A stretch of DNA of 64,000 nucleotides from Anderseniella sp963759095. Its GTDB lineage: Bacteria > Pseudomonadota > Alphaproteobacteria > Rhizobiales > Aestuariivirgaceae. The stretch is taken from assembly GCA_963759095.1 (NCBI GenBank), contig CAVWYF010000022.1:81234-145233 (forward strand). Direction: 5' to 3'. Under the pieces are notes generated by a model. It ran no database searches. It saw nothing but the letters and a program-made list of their open reading frames with translations, and was not told the DNA's origin. Below are positions 16,526-25,727 of the stretch, piece after piece; within the stretch, counting starts at the first letter, position 1, and every line of letters starts with the position of its first letter. The translations under genes were made by a program, and so were the position numbers.

Positions 16526-17158
16526 ATGATTGATCTCTACACCTGGAGCACGCCCAACGGCTACAAGGCGTCCATCGCGCTTGAGGAGATGGGGCTGGAA
16601 TACACCACCCATCCGATCAACATCATGAAGGATGAGCAGTTTCAACCGCACTTTCTGAAAGTATCACCGAACAACAAGATCCCGGCAATTCATGACAATG
16701 ACAATGGCCAGTCGGTGTTTGAATCCGGCGCTATTCTTTTGTATCTGGCCCAGAAAACCGGCAAATTCCTCGCTTCCGACGGACCGCGCTATTGGCAGGC
16801 TATGGAATGGCTTATGTGGCAGATGGGTGGCTTTGGTCCGATGCTCGGCCAGGCCCATCACTTTCTGCACTTTAACCCGGGCAAGGCTGAATATGCCGAG
16901 GACCGCTATGCCGCAGAGTCCAAGCGGCTGTATGGCGTGCTTGATCGCAGGCTGGCAGAAGAAGAATACGTGGCTGGCGACTATTCAATCGCCGACATGG
17001 CCATCTGGCCGTGGGCATCACGGTTTGAATGGCAGCGCATCGACATGAACGAGTTTGCCAATGTCAAGCGCTGGTACCAGGCAATCGCCGCACGCCCTGC
17101 AGTTCAGGCGGGTTTCAAGGTGCCCAACCCGGATCGCGAGATTCCGCAAGTTGACTGA
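16526..17158 (+). CDS. Glutathione S-transferase, YfcG/Ure2-like
   Basis: A 210-residue GST. The N-terminal thioredoxin-like domain carries the TWSTPNGYKASIALEE motif of the Nu/YfcG class, where Thr and Asn replace the usual catalytic Tyr/Ser/Cys. It has the cis-Pro segment NNKIPAI and the glutathione gamma-Glu contact VFESGAILLYL. The all-alpha domain runs from about 90 with YSIADMAIWPW. In this class disulfide reductase activity with two bound GSH is known. AAGGAGA stands before the ATG at 16526. The downstream EamA gene overlaps its end, so the two are probably co-translated. Confidence 0.88.
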   Translation: MIDLYTWSTPNGYKASIALEEMGLEYTTHPINIMKDEQFQPHFLKVSPNNKIPAIHDNDNGQSVFESGAILLYLAQKTGKFLASDGPRYWQAMEWLMWQMGGFGPMLGQAHHFLHFNPGKAEYAEDRYAAESKRLYGVLDRRLAEEEYVAGDYSIADMAIWPWASRFEWQRIDMNEFANVKRWYQAIAARPAVQAGFKVPNPDREIPQVD

Positions 17159-18071
17159 CACATCTGTCTCCAGGCACCCGTCGCCGGCAGGACTGCCCAT
17201 TGCCGGGTTTGCCCTGCTGGCGGCGGTTACGGTGTTTTGGGGCATTAACTGGCCGGGTATGAAAATTGTGCTCGGCGAAATCAGCCCGTGGTGGTTTCGC
17301 ACGATCTGTCTTGCCATAGGTGGTGGCGCCTTGCTCGCCATTTCGGGCCTGTCCGGCAACCGGTTGCGCGTACCTGTCAGCGATCTTTGGCCGTTGCTGC
17401 TGTGCGGCGTATTCAACATGGTTGGCTGGCATTTGTTTTCTGCCTACGGGCTCACGCTGGTGCCGGCGGGCAGGGCATCCATCATTGCCTTCACCATGCC
17501 GGTATGGGCAGCCCTGTTTGCCATCCCCGTGCTGAGGGAACGCGTTTCGCTTCCGGTGTTTGCCGGCCTGGGTCTGGGCATGGCAGGCCTTGGTGTCTTG
17601 ATTGGTCATGACATGGCGGTGCTGGGGTCTGCTCCCATCGGATCACTGATCATGCTGGGGGCTGCGGTCTCATGGGGCTTCGGCACAGTCCTGTTCAAAC
17701 GGTTCGATTGGCAGACCCCTGTTGCCACCATTATCGGTTGGCAATTGCTGCTGGCGTCGATACCGGTCGGTGTCGGCGCTCTGGCGCTTGAGCCATTGCC
17801 GGACCTGGCTGGCCTGAGTACGCCGGCGATCATTGCTTTTGCTTATGTGTTGATGTTCCCAATGGTGTTCTGCCAATGGGCCTACTTCAAGATCGTGAGC
17901 ATGTTTCCCGCCGTCTATGCCGCAATTGGAGTGATGGCGGTGCCGGTGATCGGGGTGTATTCCAGCTTGCTGCTGCTGGGCGAACCGGTAGGTTGGCGCG
18001 AGATCGCGGCATTGGTGCTGGTGTGCTCAGCAATCTTCATGGTGCTCATTCTGCCAAAGCTGAGGGGTTGA
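17151..18071 (+). CDS. EamA/DMT-family membrane exporter
   Basis: A drug/metabolite transporter superfamily protein of about 306 residues with ten predicted membrane helices in two EamA repeats (first about 17-145, second about 160-300). Small amino acids or metabolites are usual cargo. The start is uncertain: the frame is open from 17055, but the TTG at 17151 overlaps the end of the GST gene by 8 bases and leaves a short polar N-terminus before the first helix (LPIAGFALLAAVTVFWGINW). Co-transcription with the GST suggests a joint detoxification or efflux role, which is inference. Confidence 0.8.
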   Translation: MTDTSVSRHPSPAGLPIAGFALLAAVTVFWGINWPGMKIVLGEISPWWFRTICLAIGGGALLAISGLSGNRLRVPVSDLWPLLLCGVFNMVGWHLFSAYGLTLVPAGRASIIAFTMPVWAALFAIPVLRERVSLPVFAGLGLGMAGLGVLIGHDMAVLGSAPIGSLIMLGAAVSWGFGTVLFKRFDWQTPVATIIGWQLLLASIPVGVGALALEPLPDLAGLSTPAIIAFAYVLMFPMVFCQWAYFKIVSMFPAVYAAIGVMAVPVIGVYSSLLLLGEPVGWREIAALVLVCSAIFMVLILPKLRG

Positions 18072-18109
18072 TTTTCCAGGTCCGACCGTCAGTTTTTCAT
18101 GAAGATGAG

Positions 18110-18370
18110 TCAGAAATCGGCAGCTGTCAGTGTGTATGAGGAGCGGCGTTGATCGGAATAGGCCTTGCGCGCCACATCAAGGATCGAGTCACGCGCGGCA
18201 TCGAATGCCGTCAGCCAATCCGCCTCCAGCACCGCCTTGCTGCCGGATGTCATCAACGCAGCTGCCTCAACAATGAACGGCACCTGGAACACGCCGTCAT
18301 AGCCGGTGAAGTGTACAACGTTGCGTGCTTCATCAAAGCTACGGCTCGGATTTGGAAAGGTCAGGCTCAT
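18110..18370 (-). CDS. DUF1488 protein
   Basis: An 86-residue protein that matches the DUF1488 family. It opens SLTFPNPSRSFDEARNVVHF, then has a GYDGVFQVPFIVEAAAL segment and a C-terminal helix with the ARKAYSDQRRSSYTLTAADF end. Soluble, function unknown, frequent in rhizobia. Its ATG overlaps the stop codon of the upstream 146-residue gene (ATGA), so the two form a coupled pair. Confidence 0.8.
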   Translation of the reverse strand: MSLTFPNPSRSFDEARNVVHFTGYDGVFQVPFIVEAAALMTSGSKAVLEADWLTAFDAARDSILDVARKAYSDQRRSSYTLTAADF

Positions 18371-18807
18371 GGCCGTCGGTTCTTGCCTTTGCCGCGTTGC
18401 GGGATCTCGGCGAGTTTGACCTGGTGGCCGACGGTGCCTTCAGGTTTGGGGAAAGTGGTTTTTTCTTTAGCGTCCTGATTTCGAGATTGCTGCGTTTCTG
18501 TCCTCTCGCCATGACCGAACGTTGTTTCGAGGAGGGTTGGGCCGCAACCGGATCGTGATTTGGCGAGCGGTTCGATACTTGCCTGTGTGGTCACCCGTTC
18601 ATGACGCTCGTCGTCGTTGCGGATGCGGTATTGGGGAGAATCGCCACGCGGCGGGAGCCTGGCGGTAATGTGGTATATGTCGGAGGACAGTGTCGACCCA
18701 CCTAGTCCAACCTTCATCCGGACAGCCTGCCCGACTTCGAAGAGATGGGTTGCAGCATCGCGCCGGACCGGCCGGGCATTGGGCGGTGGATTGTTTGTGA
18801 TGGTCAC
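18367..18807 (-). CDS. Conserved hypothetical protein of the rhizobial type
   Basis: A 146-residue protein. The core at about 23-85 (FEVGQAVRMKVG, then YHITARLPPRGDSPQYRIRN, ending DDERHERVTT) looks like a small beta-barrel, KOW/SH3-like in pattern. The rest is a charged, low-complexity tail (ERTETQQSRNQDAKEK, GKGKNRRP) that is probably disordered. I know similar uncharacterised rhizobial proteins with the RIRNDDERHERV signature, but no function. It is the first gene of a two-gene unit with DUF1488. Confidence 0.65.
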   Translation of the reverse strand: MTITNNPPPNARPVRRDAATHLFEVGQAVRMKVGLGGSTLSSDIYHITARLPPRGDSPQYRIRNDDERHERVTTQASIEPLAKSRSGCGPTLLETTFGHGERTETQQSRNQDAKEKTTFPKPEGTVGHQVKLAEIPQRGKGKNRRP

Positions 18808-19158
18808 GGTTTTCAGTAGTCCTTTTGGAGGGCGGCTTCCAGTCGTGGTCGGTGCGGCTGGTCACGGCTGATACCTTGTAAGTACACCCGGCGCCTGACG
18901 AGAGTGGCGGTGTTTTACCGTGTGTAGCATGCATTGGATGCGAAAAGTTCGCACAATCCAAATGAGCTAAGCACACAGGAAGGCCGGAAGATCGCATAGC
19001 CAATGCGGACTCTGAACGTGCTCTTGAAACATGGCCATTCACAGCGCCCAATTCAAGCTCGCCGAGAAACCATGCAAGCTATTCAGGGCCTGTGTGCTAC
19101 AAGGTGAATTCCTGCACGCGATAATGCGTGCCTGTCCCAATACTGATTGGACTTCATC
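18808..19158. other. Intergenic stretch without a recognised gene
   Basis: About 350 bases between the divergent DUF1488 pair and the next plus-strand gene. The short frames here look like noise. It presumably holds the two promoters, but I see no clear operator or RNA structure. Confidence 0.5.
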
Positions 19159-19509
19159 ATGCAACTTCCTGAATGGACGAAACCTGCGCTTATGGGCGCG
19201 GGAGCGGGTGCTGTCGCCCTGGCTGTCGTCGGGTTTAGTTGGGGAGGATGGGTCACAGGCAATTCGGCTGCGGAAATGTCCAGCAAACAATCCGTGGCGG
19301 CTATCGCTGCGGCACTGACGCCTTATTGTCTCCAGAACTCACAAGGTGACCCGAATTCGACCGAAATTCTGGCAAAACTCAAAGCGGCCAGCGGCTATCA
19401 GAGGCGCGGGATCGTTGAGGAAGCCGGCTGGGCGACTCCTTTAGGTGCCGAAAAGCCCGATCGTGCTCTTGCAGAAGCCTGCCAGATCGCGCTGGTCAAA
19501 GACGTCTAA
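19159..19509 (+). CDS. Small membrane-anchored conserved hypothetical protein
   Basis: A 116-residue protein (MQLPEWTKPALMGAGAGAVA...) with one N-terminal membrane helix at about 10-30, rich in Gly/Ala, then a GWVTGNSAAEM segment and a periplasmic or cytoplasmic domain. The latter contains a CLQNSQGDPN...LKAASGYQRR...GWAT run and a second Cys near the end (AEACQIAL). Proteins of this layout are common and uncharacterised in alphaproteobacteria. The ATG at 19159 is chosen over a TTG four codons upstream. No operon partner. Confidence 0.65.
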   Translation: MQLPEWTKPALMGAGAGAVALAVVGFSWGGWVTGNSAAEMSSKQSVAAIAAALTPYCLQNSQGDPNSTEILAKLKAASGYQRRGIVEEAGWATPLGAEKPDRALAEACQIALVKDV

Positions 19510-19855
19510 AGACTATTGGCTCGATGAGCCCACGAAGTTTTTGCACACGGCACGCCGCAGGCTTGCCGTGTGCACTGAGGCCTTGAGAACAATCCGGCTT
19601 TTGGCATCAGCCTGGTAATTTCCAGGCAGGTGATGCAGGCAATATCCCAATGCCGAGCCCACAGAGGCGGAGCCTCGCGTCTCCTCAGGAAGAATGGCTG
19701 CGCTTTCATCCCGTAGCCCCGGACGAGCACCAGACCTGTGGCAACGACCAAGCGTGCCGCCCATTACAATGCTCGTCGCCATAACGACCAAGTACCGTAG
19801 TTGCTCCGCTAGCGCGATCCCGCTGCTGGCGCCAAGTACCAATTAAGGAATCGAC
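19510..19855. other. Intergenic stretch, possibly a decayed gene
   Basis: About 345 bases with overlapping minus-strand frames of 81 and 109 codons, neither with a recognised family or a good ribosome binding site. It is followed by the DUF1611 operon, so its right end probably contains that promoter. AATTAAGGAATCGAC just before 19856 provides the ribosome binding site. Confidence 0.4.
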
Positions 19856-21055
19856 ATGTCATCCATTACACATCCCGAACAACCGCAGTCATCCGGTCAT
19901 CAAAATCGTCCTGCCGTCCTCAGGGACGACAGGTCTCTGATCCGGTTTCCGACGCGTGGCACACCAGAAAAGCTCAGTACCGCAATTGTTTATTGCGAAG
20001 GTAATTTCGGCGCCGTTGACGGCAAGACAGCCAATGGCCTGGTGCGGCACTCGGAAAAATATGAAATCCTGTCAGTCATCGACGGCGAAAAGGCCGGCCT
20101 AGATACTGGTATGGTGCTCGACGAAGTGCCAAATGCCATCCCCATTTGTCGCAACCTTGCCGATGCGCTGGCCTTGGCTGAAACCACGCCTGACTATTTC
20201 ATCTTTGGAATGGCACCGTCGAGCGGCATGTTGTCGACCCATGAGCGCGGTCTTGTGATCGAGGCCATGAGCTATGGCATGAACATCGTCAACGGCCTGC
20301 ACGAATTTCTCAACGACGACCCGGTATTTGCAGCAGCGTGCCTGGCCAACAACGTCACCATTCTGGATATCCGCAAACCCCGTGCCAAAAAAGACCTGCG
20401 CCTGTTCAGCGGCAGGATCGCCGAAGTCAGCTGCCCGCGTATCGCGGTACTGGGAACAGATTGTGCTATCGGCAAACGCACAACAGCGACAATACTGACC
20501 CGCGCATTAAATGATCGCGGCATAAAGGCTGTAATGGTGGGCACGGGTCAGACCGGTTTGATTCAGGGCGCCCGCCACGGCATAGCTATGGATGCAGTGC
20601 CTTCCCAGTTTTGCTGCGGTGAACTGGAAGCCACAATTATTGAGGCATTCGAAACCGAAAGTCCGGACGTCATAATCGTCGAAGGTCAGGGCGCGCTCAG
20701 TCACCCGGCTTTTTCTACATCGTCGTTCATTCTGCGCGGCTGCTGCCCCGACGGTGTCATGCTCCAGCATGCGCCAGGGCGCGTCAACCGCTGCGACTTC
20801 GAGCAAATGCCGATGCCAACTCCCGCCAGCGAGATCCGTCTGATCGAAACTTTTGCCGACACCAGGGTTATCGGCCTCACGATCAACCATGAGAACATGA
20901 CCAGTGCAGAAGTCAGTGCGGCAATCACACGGTACGAAAGCGAACTCGGCATTCCGGCAACCGACGCGCTGACACGTTCACCTGACCACCTGGTGGAGAT
21001 GGTACTGTCGTCATTTCCACAGTTGAAAAAGCAACTGACAGTCGGTGCGAATTGA
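19856..21055 (+). CDS. DUF1611 (DgcN-like) P-loop protein
   Basis: A 399-residue DUF1611 protein: an N-terminal Rossmann-like domain (about 40-185, with FIFGMAPSSGML) and a C-terminal P-loop domain with GTDCAIGKRT at 200-209 and VIIVEGQGALSHPAF near 275. One family member, DgcN, has been reported as an N-acetyltransferase of D-glutamate in marine bacteria, so a D-amino-acid or N-acyl role is plausible here. Its stop overlaps the start of a PLP racemase by 4 bases (TTGA), and an M81 metallopeptidase follows. The first 30 residues are polar and poorly conserved in appearance. Confidence 0.78.
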   Translation: MSSITHPEQPQSSGHQNRPAVLRDDRSLIRFPTRGTPEKLSTAIVYCEGNFGAVDGKTANGLVRHSEKYEILSVIDGEKAGLDTGMVLDEVPNAIPICRNLADALALAETTPDYFIFGMAPSSGMLSTHERGLVIEAMSYGMNIVNGLHEFLNDDPVFAAACLANNVTILDIRKPRAKKDLRLFSGRIAEVSCPRIAVLGTDCAIGKRTTATILTRALNDRGIKAVMVGTGQTGLIQGARHGIAMDAVPSQFCCGELEATIIEAFETESPDVIIVEGQGALSHPAFSTSSFILRGCCPDGVMLQHAPGRVNRCDFEQMPMPTPASEIRLIETFADTRVIGLTINHENMTSAEVSAAITRYESELGIPATDALTRSPDHLVEMVLSSFPQLKKQLTVGAN

Positions 21056-22164
21056 CCGCTCCCCGGCTGGAGATCAATCTCGACAAAGTCCGGCACAATG
21101 CCCGCATGCTCGTGAATTTGCTCGGCGGTCGCGGCATCTCCGTTTCGGGAGTGACCAAAGCCACTTTGGGCATGCCGGGCATTGCCGGAGAAATGCTGGC
21201 CGCAGGGGTGATTGGACTTGCCGACTCGCGGATTGAGAACATCCAGACCATGCGTCGTGCCGCAGTAAAAGCGCACATGACACTCATCCGTTCGCCAATG
21301 ATCTCTCAGGCAGCCCTGGTGGTCAGCAATACAGACACCAGCTTCAACACCGAGCTTGATGTCATCTCGGAACTGTCCAAGGCAGCGCATGCGATGAACC
21401 GCACGCACGGGGTAGTATTGATGGTTGAGCTTGGGGATCTGCGCGAGGGCATTTTGCCGGCTGATCTCGAGAATGTCGTTCGCCGTACGCTTCGCTTCCC
21501 AAACATTGCCCTCAATGGCATTGGCACCAATCTCGCGTGCCGCTGTGGGGTGGCGCCAGACGCGCAGAACATGGGTGAATTATCGGTCCTGGCAGACGCG
21601 ATTGACGCAACATTCGGCCCCGTCCTCTCAATTGTTTCCGGAGGAAATTCGAGCAACCTCAATTGGGTGATTGGAGGCGGCCCCACCGGCCGGATCAACA
21701 ATCTTCGGCTTGGCGAAGCCATATTGCTTGGTTGTGAGCCGCTGCATCGCCGGCCGATAGAGGGGCTTTATACCGATGCCATGACGCTGGTCGCGGAAGT
21801 GATCGAGTCAAAAATCAAACCGTCGAAACCATGGGGTGAGATAGCAGAAAATCCCTTCGGGTCGGTTGTGCCGGTGGCAAACACCGGAAACGTTCTGCAA
21901 GCCATCCTGGCCCTGGGGCACATGGACACCGACCCGGCGGGTCTCACACCGCCGCCCGGTATTGAAATTCTCGGATCGAGTAGCGATCACCTGATCGTGG
22001 GTTCCGGCAAGCAGCAACTGCGGGTCGGAACCGAGGTTAAACTCCAGCCAAATTACAGTGCCCTGATCCGCGCCATGGCCTCTCCCTTCGTCGTCAAGCG
22101 GATTGAACGAGGGACAAAAGAGCAGAAACCTGTGTTGCCTCCGTCACTGGAATTCGCTGCGTAA
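21052..22164 (+). CDS. Fold-type III PLP amino acid racemase, alanine/ornithine racemase-like
   Basis: A 370-residue PLP enzyme with an alanine-racemase N-terminal barrel. PLP would bind K36 in VSGVTKATLG. Further marks are VVLMVELGDLREGI, GIGTNLAC(R)CG, and IVSGGNSSNLNW, where phosphate-binding residues lie, then GRINNLRLGEAILLG. The C-terminal beta domain runs from about 250. It resembles the YhfX/ornithine racemase branch rather than peptidoglycan Alr. The TTG start at 21052 overlaps the previous stop, which implies translational coupling. The substrate is probably a D/L amino acid related to what the DUF1611 enzyme handles. Confidence 0.8.
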   Translation: MTAPRLEINLDKVRHNARMLVNLLGGRGISVSGVTKATLGMPGIAGEMLAAGVIGLADSRIENIQTMRRAAVKAHMTLIRSPMISQAALVVSNTDTSFNTELDVISELSKAAHAMNRTHGVVLMVELGDLREGILPADLENVVRRTLRFPNIALNGIGTNLACRCGVAPDAQNMGELSVLADAIDATFGPVLSIVSGGNSSNLNWVIGGGPTGRINNLRLGEAILLGCEPLHRRPIEGLYTDAMTLVAEVIESKIKPSKPWGEIAENPFGSVVPVANTGNVLQAILALGHMDTDPAGLTPPPGIEILGSSSDHLIVGSGKQQLRVGTEVKLQPNYSALIRAMASPFVVKRIERGTKEQKPVLPPSLEFAA

Positions 22165-22212
22165 AAATAACCGACACTTCAAAATTGACGCTGGCCAGGA
22201 TTGGACCACGAG

Positions 22213-23712
22213 ATGGGCTTCAGGGTACTCACTGCGGAAGTGTTTCACGAAACCAATACTTTCAGCCGTATTCATACTGACGAGGATGCCTTCCGTAACC
22301 GGCTTTTCCTGCTCGGTGAAGACGCAGTTGCCGAGCGCGGGAATGCCAATACTGAGATTGCAGGCTTCTTGGATGTAGCAGATGCATGTGACTGGGAGAT
22401 CGACCATGTGCTCAGTGTCGCAGCGGGCCCGAGCGGTTATGTTACTCAAGCAGCGTTCGACTGGATATGCGGCCCCATTGTTGATCGAGCTCGTGAAGGT
22501 AATCACAATGGCATCCTTCTGGCGCTTCATGGCGCCATGGTGCCGGACTTTTGCGAAGACGGCGAAGGAGAGTTTCTGCAACGTATCCGTGCAGTGGTCG
22601 GTCCGTCCATGCCGATTGCTGCGAGCCTCGATCCCCATGCCAACGTCACCCAACAGATGTGTGAACTCGCAGACATACTGGTCTCGTTCAAAACCTATCC
22701 GCACGTTGATATGCGTGATACCGGACGGCAAGCTGCTGACATTCTGCATCGTACAATGGCGGGTGAAATCGAACCGCGAACCATAATGGTTCGTCCCCCC
22801 ATGCTGAAAGAAGTCAACGGCGGGCGCACCGACATCGGCCCGATGATTGGACGCCTGGCCAAAGCGAAGGCTTATGAGGCACGGCATGATGCGTTCGCAG
22901 TAAGCGTCAATGCCGGTTTCGCCACCGCAGATATTGCCGAGGTGGGTCCATCGGTTCTGGTCACCGGTCAGGGGGATCATTCTGCGCACACGGCTTTCGC
23001 AAAAGAAATCTCTGACGACATTTGGGCTAGGCGACACGATGTTCTCAATACTTACCTCACCGTTGAAGCCGCAGCGGCGCTGGCATCGTCATATCAGTCG
23101 GCAGAAGGACCTTTGATTATTGCCGACTATGCGGACAATCCAGGCGGTGGTGCTTACGGCGATTCAACTGCATTGCTCAAAGCAATGCTTGCCGCAGAAA
23201 TTGACGACGCCTGCTTCGGTCCAATCGTTGACAGCACTACTGTTCAAGCCTTGAGTGGCTTGTGTGTGGGCTCGCAGGTCAGCGTGGACCTGGGTGGTAA
23301 AACAAACCCCGAGTATGGCGGTGGACCTCTGCATGTGGAAGCTGAACTGGTTCGCGTTTCAGATGGGCACTTTACGGGAGACGGCCCCATGATTGGCGGC
23401 TTGGCAGACAGCTTCGGTCCAAGTGTAGTTATCCGGGTTGAAGGCATCGAAATTCTTGTCACAAGCTTGGCAAGGCAAATGCTGGATCTGCAACAATTCA
23501 AGGCTTTTGGCATAGACCCGGAGAAAAAGCGCATTGTCGCCCTGAAGTCGATGCAGCATTTCAGAGCTGCGTTTGAACCTATCGCGGGCCAGGTCATAGT
23601 CTGCGACAGCGGAGCGTTGTGCACACCGAACTACGCTCGACTGTCGTACGAAAATGTGCGCCGGCCAATTTACCCGCTAGACAAAACAACCATTGAGCAG
23701 GGTGCGGTCTGA
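22213..23712 (+). CDS. M81 family metallopeptidase, MlrC-like
   Basis: A 499-residue M81 protein. The N-terminal DUF1485 domain (about 2-290) carries the zinc ligands D140 and H142 in SLDPHANVT, and H164 in TYPHVDMRDTG, equivalent to the D-x-H...H set of MlrC. The second MlrC domain, about 300-495, includes ADNPGGGAYGD. MlrC itself cleaves linearised microcystin, and most relatives have unknown amide substrates. The ATG at 22213 follows GGACCACGAG; a TTG four codons upstream is an alternative. It ends the DUF1611-racemase operon, which suggests hydrolysis of a D-amino-acid-containing peptide or N-acyl compound (inference). Confidence 0.85.
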   Translation: MGFRVLTAEVFHETNTFSRIHTDEDAFRNRLFLLGEDAVAERGNANTEIAGFLDVADACDWEIDHVLSVAAGPSGYVTQAAFDWICGPIVDRAREGNHNGILLALHGAMVPDFCEDGEGEFLQRIRAVVGPSMPIAASLDPHANVTQQMCELADILVSFKTYPHVDMRDTGRQAADILHRTMAGEIEPRTIMVRPPMLKEVNGGRTDIGPMIGRLAKAKAYEARHDAFAVSVNAGFATADIAEVGPSVLVTGQGDHSAHTAFAKEISDDIWARRHDVLNTYLTVEAAAALASSYQSAEGPLIIADYADNPGGGAYGDSTALLKAMLAAEIDDACFGPIVDSTTVQALSGLCVGSQVSVDLGGKTNPEYGGGPLHVEAELVRVSDGHFTGDGPMIGGLADSFGPSVVIRVEGIEILVTSLARQMLDLQQFKAFGIDPEKKRIVALKSMQHFRAAFEPIAGQVIVCDSGALCTPNYARLSYENVRRPIYPLDKTTIEQGAV

Positions 23713-23822
23713 AGTTGAGGGGCTGAATTTCCTGGCCCGAACGCCAACTCACCCTTCTGGTTTTCAAACCCGCCACCACGACAGAGCTAGTTGGTCGTTT
23801 GGTCACCGAAAACGTTGCGAGG

Positions 23823-24050
23823 TCATCTGAGGAACCCCTTTTGCAAAGCGGGCGGAACAGGTGGCGCGGAGGGAATTCTGTCGTTGTTTCTTCGCAAGCC
23901 CTCGCCGGCAGGCCCGGTATCCGGCATGCCCATCGCGTCACCCCGCACCGGGATATCGACCGACTGTAGCGAAAAGACAGCCAAAAACACGAGTCCCGTT
24001 GCGAGCAACACAATGTTCATGCGGCGTTGGGTGACGTCCTTGGTAGACAT
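23823..24050 (-). CDS. Small single-pass membrane protein
   Basis: A 75-residue protein with a basic N-terminus (MSTKDVTQRR), one membrane helix (MNIVLLATGLVFLAVFSLQS) and a Pro/Gly-rich, probably disordered tail ending PPALQKGFLR. AAGGAAG lies 8 bases before the ATG, which supports it being real. No family recognised. It lies downstream of the convergent M81 gene and shares a strand with the DUF1127 gene upstream. Confidence 0.5.
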   Translation of the reverse strand: MSTKDVTQRRMNIVLLATGLVFLAVFSLQSVDIPVRGDAMGMPDTGPAGEGLRRNNDRIPSAPPVPPALQKGFLR

Positions 24051-24306
24051 GATTTTCTTCCTTTTTGATGTGCGGAGATGTTTCGGTTCAGCACGCGCCG
24101 GTGGGGCAGGTGCTCTCCGGCAGCAACTCGCGTCAGATACGGGAAACGGAAATTCCCCACTTCAAAGGCAGTCGGCGAATGCAGGCTTTTGGCGGCCAAA
24201 ACAGCTGTCCGGCCAAAGGCCACGTCAGATGAAATTCGAAAGCTCGATGTCAGTGAGTCAACAGTCGGCAACGCCCGGCATGATCTGAATTTATGCTGTG
24301 TACGGT

Positions 24307-24570
24307 TCACAGGTGCGGAATTCGATATTCTCCCCCGCTGAACAGTTCCGGCAGTTGGCGAGGATCGTAGCCAAGTTCTCCAACCAGTTGTTCGCGCGAA
24401 AAACCTATGTCCTTCAACATGTGTGAGTTGTGCGACAAAATTTGTAGAATATCCTGATTTCTCGCATATTTGTCGCGCCGTGCGCGAAGCCAGGATCCAA
24501 TTATTCCGATCCAGTTGTCTTGTAATCGTATTGAATCCGTGCTGCACAGGTCGTCGGTTTTGTGTGCCAT
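24307..24570 (-). CDS. DUF1127-like small protein
   Basis: An 87-residue protein whose C-terminal half matches the DUF1127 (YjiS-like) signature: WLRARRDKYARNQDILQILS followed by HMLKDIGFSREQL. In alphaproteobacteria such Arg-rich small proteins are stress-linked, and some bind RNA. AAGGAG is well placed before the ATG at 24570. It is divergent from the LysR regulator gene, with about 120 AT-rich bases between them, so it is a candidate target of that regulator. Confidence 0.75.
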   Translation of the reverse strand: MAHKTDDLCSTDSIRLQDNWIGIIGSWLRARRDKYARNQDILQILSHNSHMLKDIGFSREQLVGELGYDPRQLPELFSGGEYRIPHL

Positions 24571-24691
24571 CTGTTACACTCCTTGTCTCTGATGTAGGTA
24601 ATATGGACCTGCACTAGACATTCGTGAAACGAGTAATTACTATAATAGACATGCATGTAATTTATGTCTGGGCTTTGCTAAGGATGCCGCC

Positions 24692-25570
24692 ATGAACCCG
24701 AAGCTGGAGAGTGATCTTCTGCGCACTCTTGTCGCCATCGCAGAAACTAGGAACTTCACGCGCGCCTCAGAAATCGTTGGCCGCACACAGTCTGCCGTAA
24801 GCATTCAGATGAAGAAGCTGGAAGATATTGTTGGGGATCGATTGTTTGAGCGCGGCCCTCGTGGCGTCACGCTTACATCCCCGGGAGAACGACTCGTCAA
24901 GGACGCGAGACGCATACTTTCTCTCCTCGATCAGGCAGCCGTTTCATTGCAGTCAGATCCTCTCGACGGATTTGTCAGGATCGGCATACCAGAGGAGTAT
25001 GGAGGGACCATTCTTCCTCGTGTCCTGGGCCGATTTTCCAAGATGCATCCGCAGGTTGAAGTAACAGTTCGTTGTGCCCCGACATCCGAACTGAATGCCG
25101 AACTTGACAAGGGCGAACTCGACCTTGTCGTGGTCCATGAGGAAGCGGCTAGAATTGGTGGGGAGATTCTTCTCAACGATCCCGTTGTTTGGGTTACGTC
25201 GGATACGCATTTCCAACACGAGTGCCTCCCAATGCCTGTTGCACTCTGCAACCGCGGATGCTGGTGGAGGGATTGGGCTCTTGCCAGCCTCGATCAGCGA
25301 CAAAAAGATTATCGGATTGCCTATGTAAGCGGCAGTACGTTTGGCCTCCAGGCAGCAGTGTCATCCGGAATGGCCGTGGCGGTCCTGGCGCAAAGTCAAA
25401 TCCCTCCCGATTGCCGGGAACTGACCTCAGATGAAGGGTTCCCGAACCTTCAAGGAACGAACATTGTTCTTCGGCAACGAACGCAAAACAAGTGCAGCAC
25501 CAAAGTAGGAATGGCACAGGCGGTTCGCGAAGCATTCCAGGCACCCGCGCATTCGCAAATCGCATGCTAG
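24692..25570 (+). CDS. LysR-family transcriptional regulator
   Basis: A 292-residue LTTR. The winged HTH lies at about 6-65 (LLRTLVAIAETRNFTRASEI, then RTQSAVSIQMKKLE and LFERGPRGVTLTSPGERL). The effector domain, from about 90 with VRIGIPEEYGG, has two lobes. The C-terminus carries two Cys (KCSTKVG, QIAC). LTTRs normally control a divergent neighbour, here the DUF1127 gene. The DUF1611-racemase-M81 operon 1 kb away is another candidate. GC content is lower than in the surrounding genes. Confidence 0.85.
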   Translation: MNPKLESDLLRTLVAIAETRNFTRASEIVGRTQSAVSIQMKKLEDIVGDRLFERGPRGVTLTSPGERLVKDARRILSLLDQAAVSLQSDPLDGFVRIGIPEEYGGTILPRVLGRFSKMHPQVEVTVRCAPTSELNAELDKGELDLVVVHEEAARIGGEILLNDPVVWVTSDTHFQHECLPMPVALCNRGCWWRDWALASLDQRQKDYRIAYVSGSTFGLQAAVSSGMAVAVLAQSQIPPDCRELTSDEGFPNLQGTNIVLRQRTQNKCSTKVGMAQAVREAFQAPAHSQIAC

Positions 25571-25727
25571 CGAGGGGAAGTGGGCATTTTGCACGGCGCA
25601 GGGAAAAGTTCCAATATAGCCCTCATCGAACTACCATCGACCAGATTGCGTTTCTTGATCATTGCATCAGGCAATACGATCATCTTCCGCATGTCTCGCG
25701 AGATCGCAAACACGTTTGCAAGACCGG

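Noticed and set aside
19513..19842. Minus-strand frame of 109 codons
   Set aside because: No family, no good start site, and it overlaps another equally weak frame. It may be a decayed gene, but nothing supports a function.
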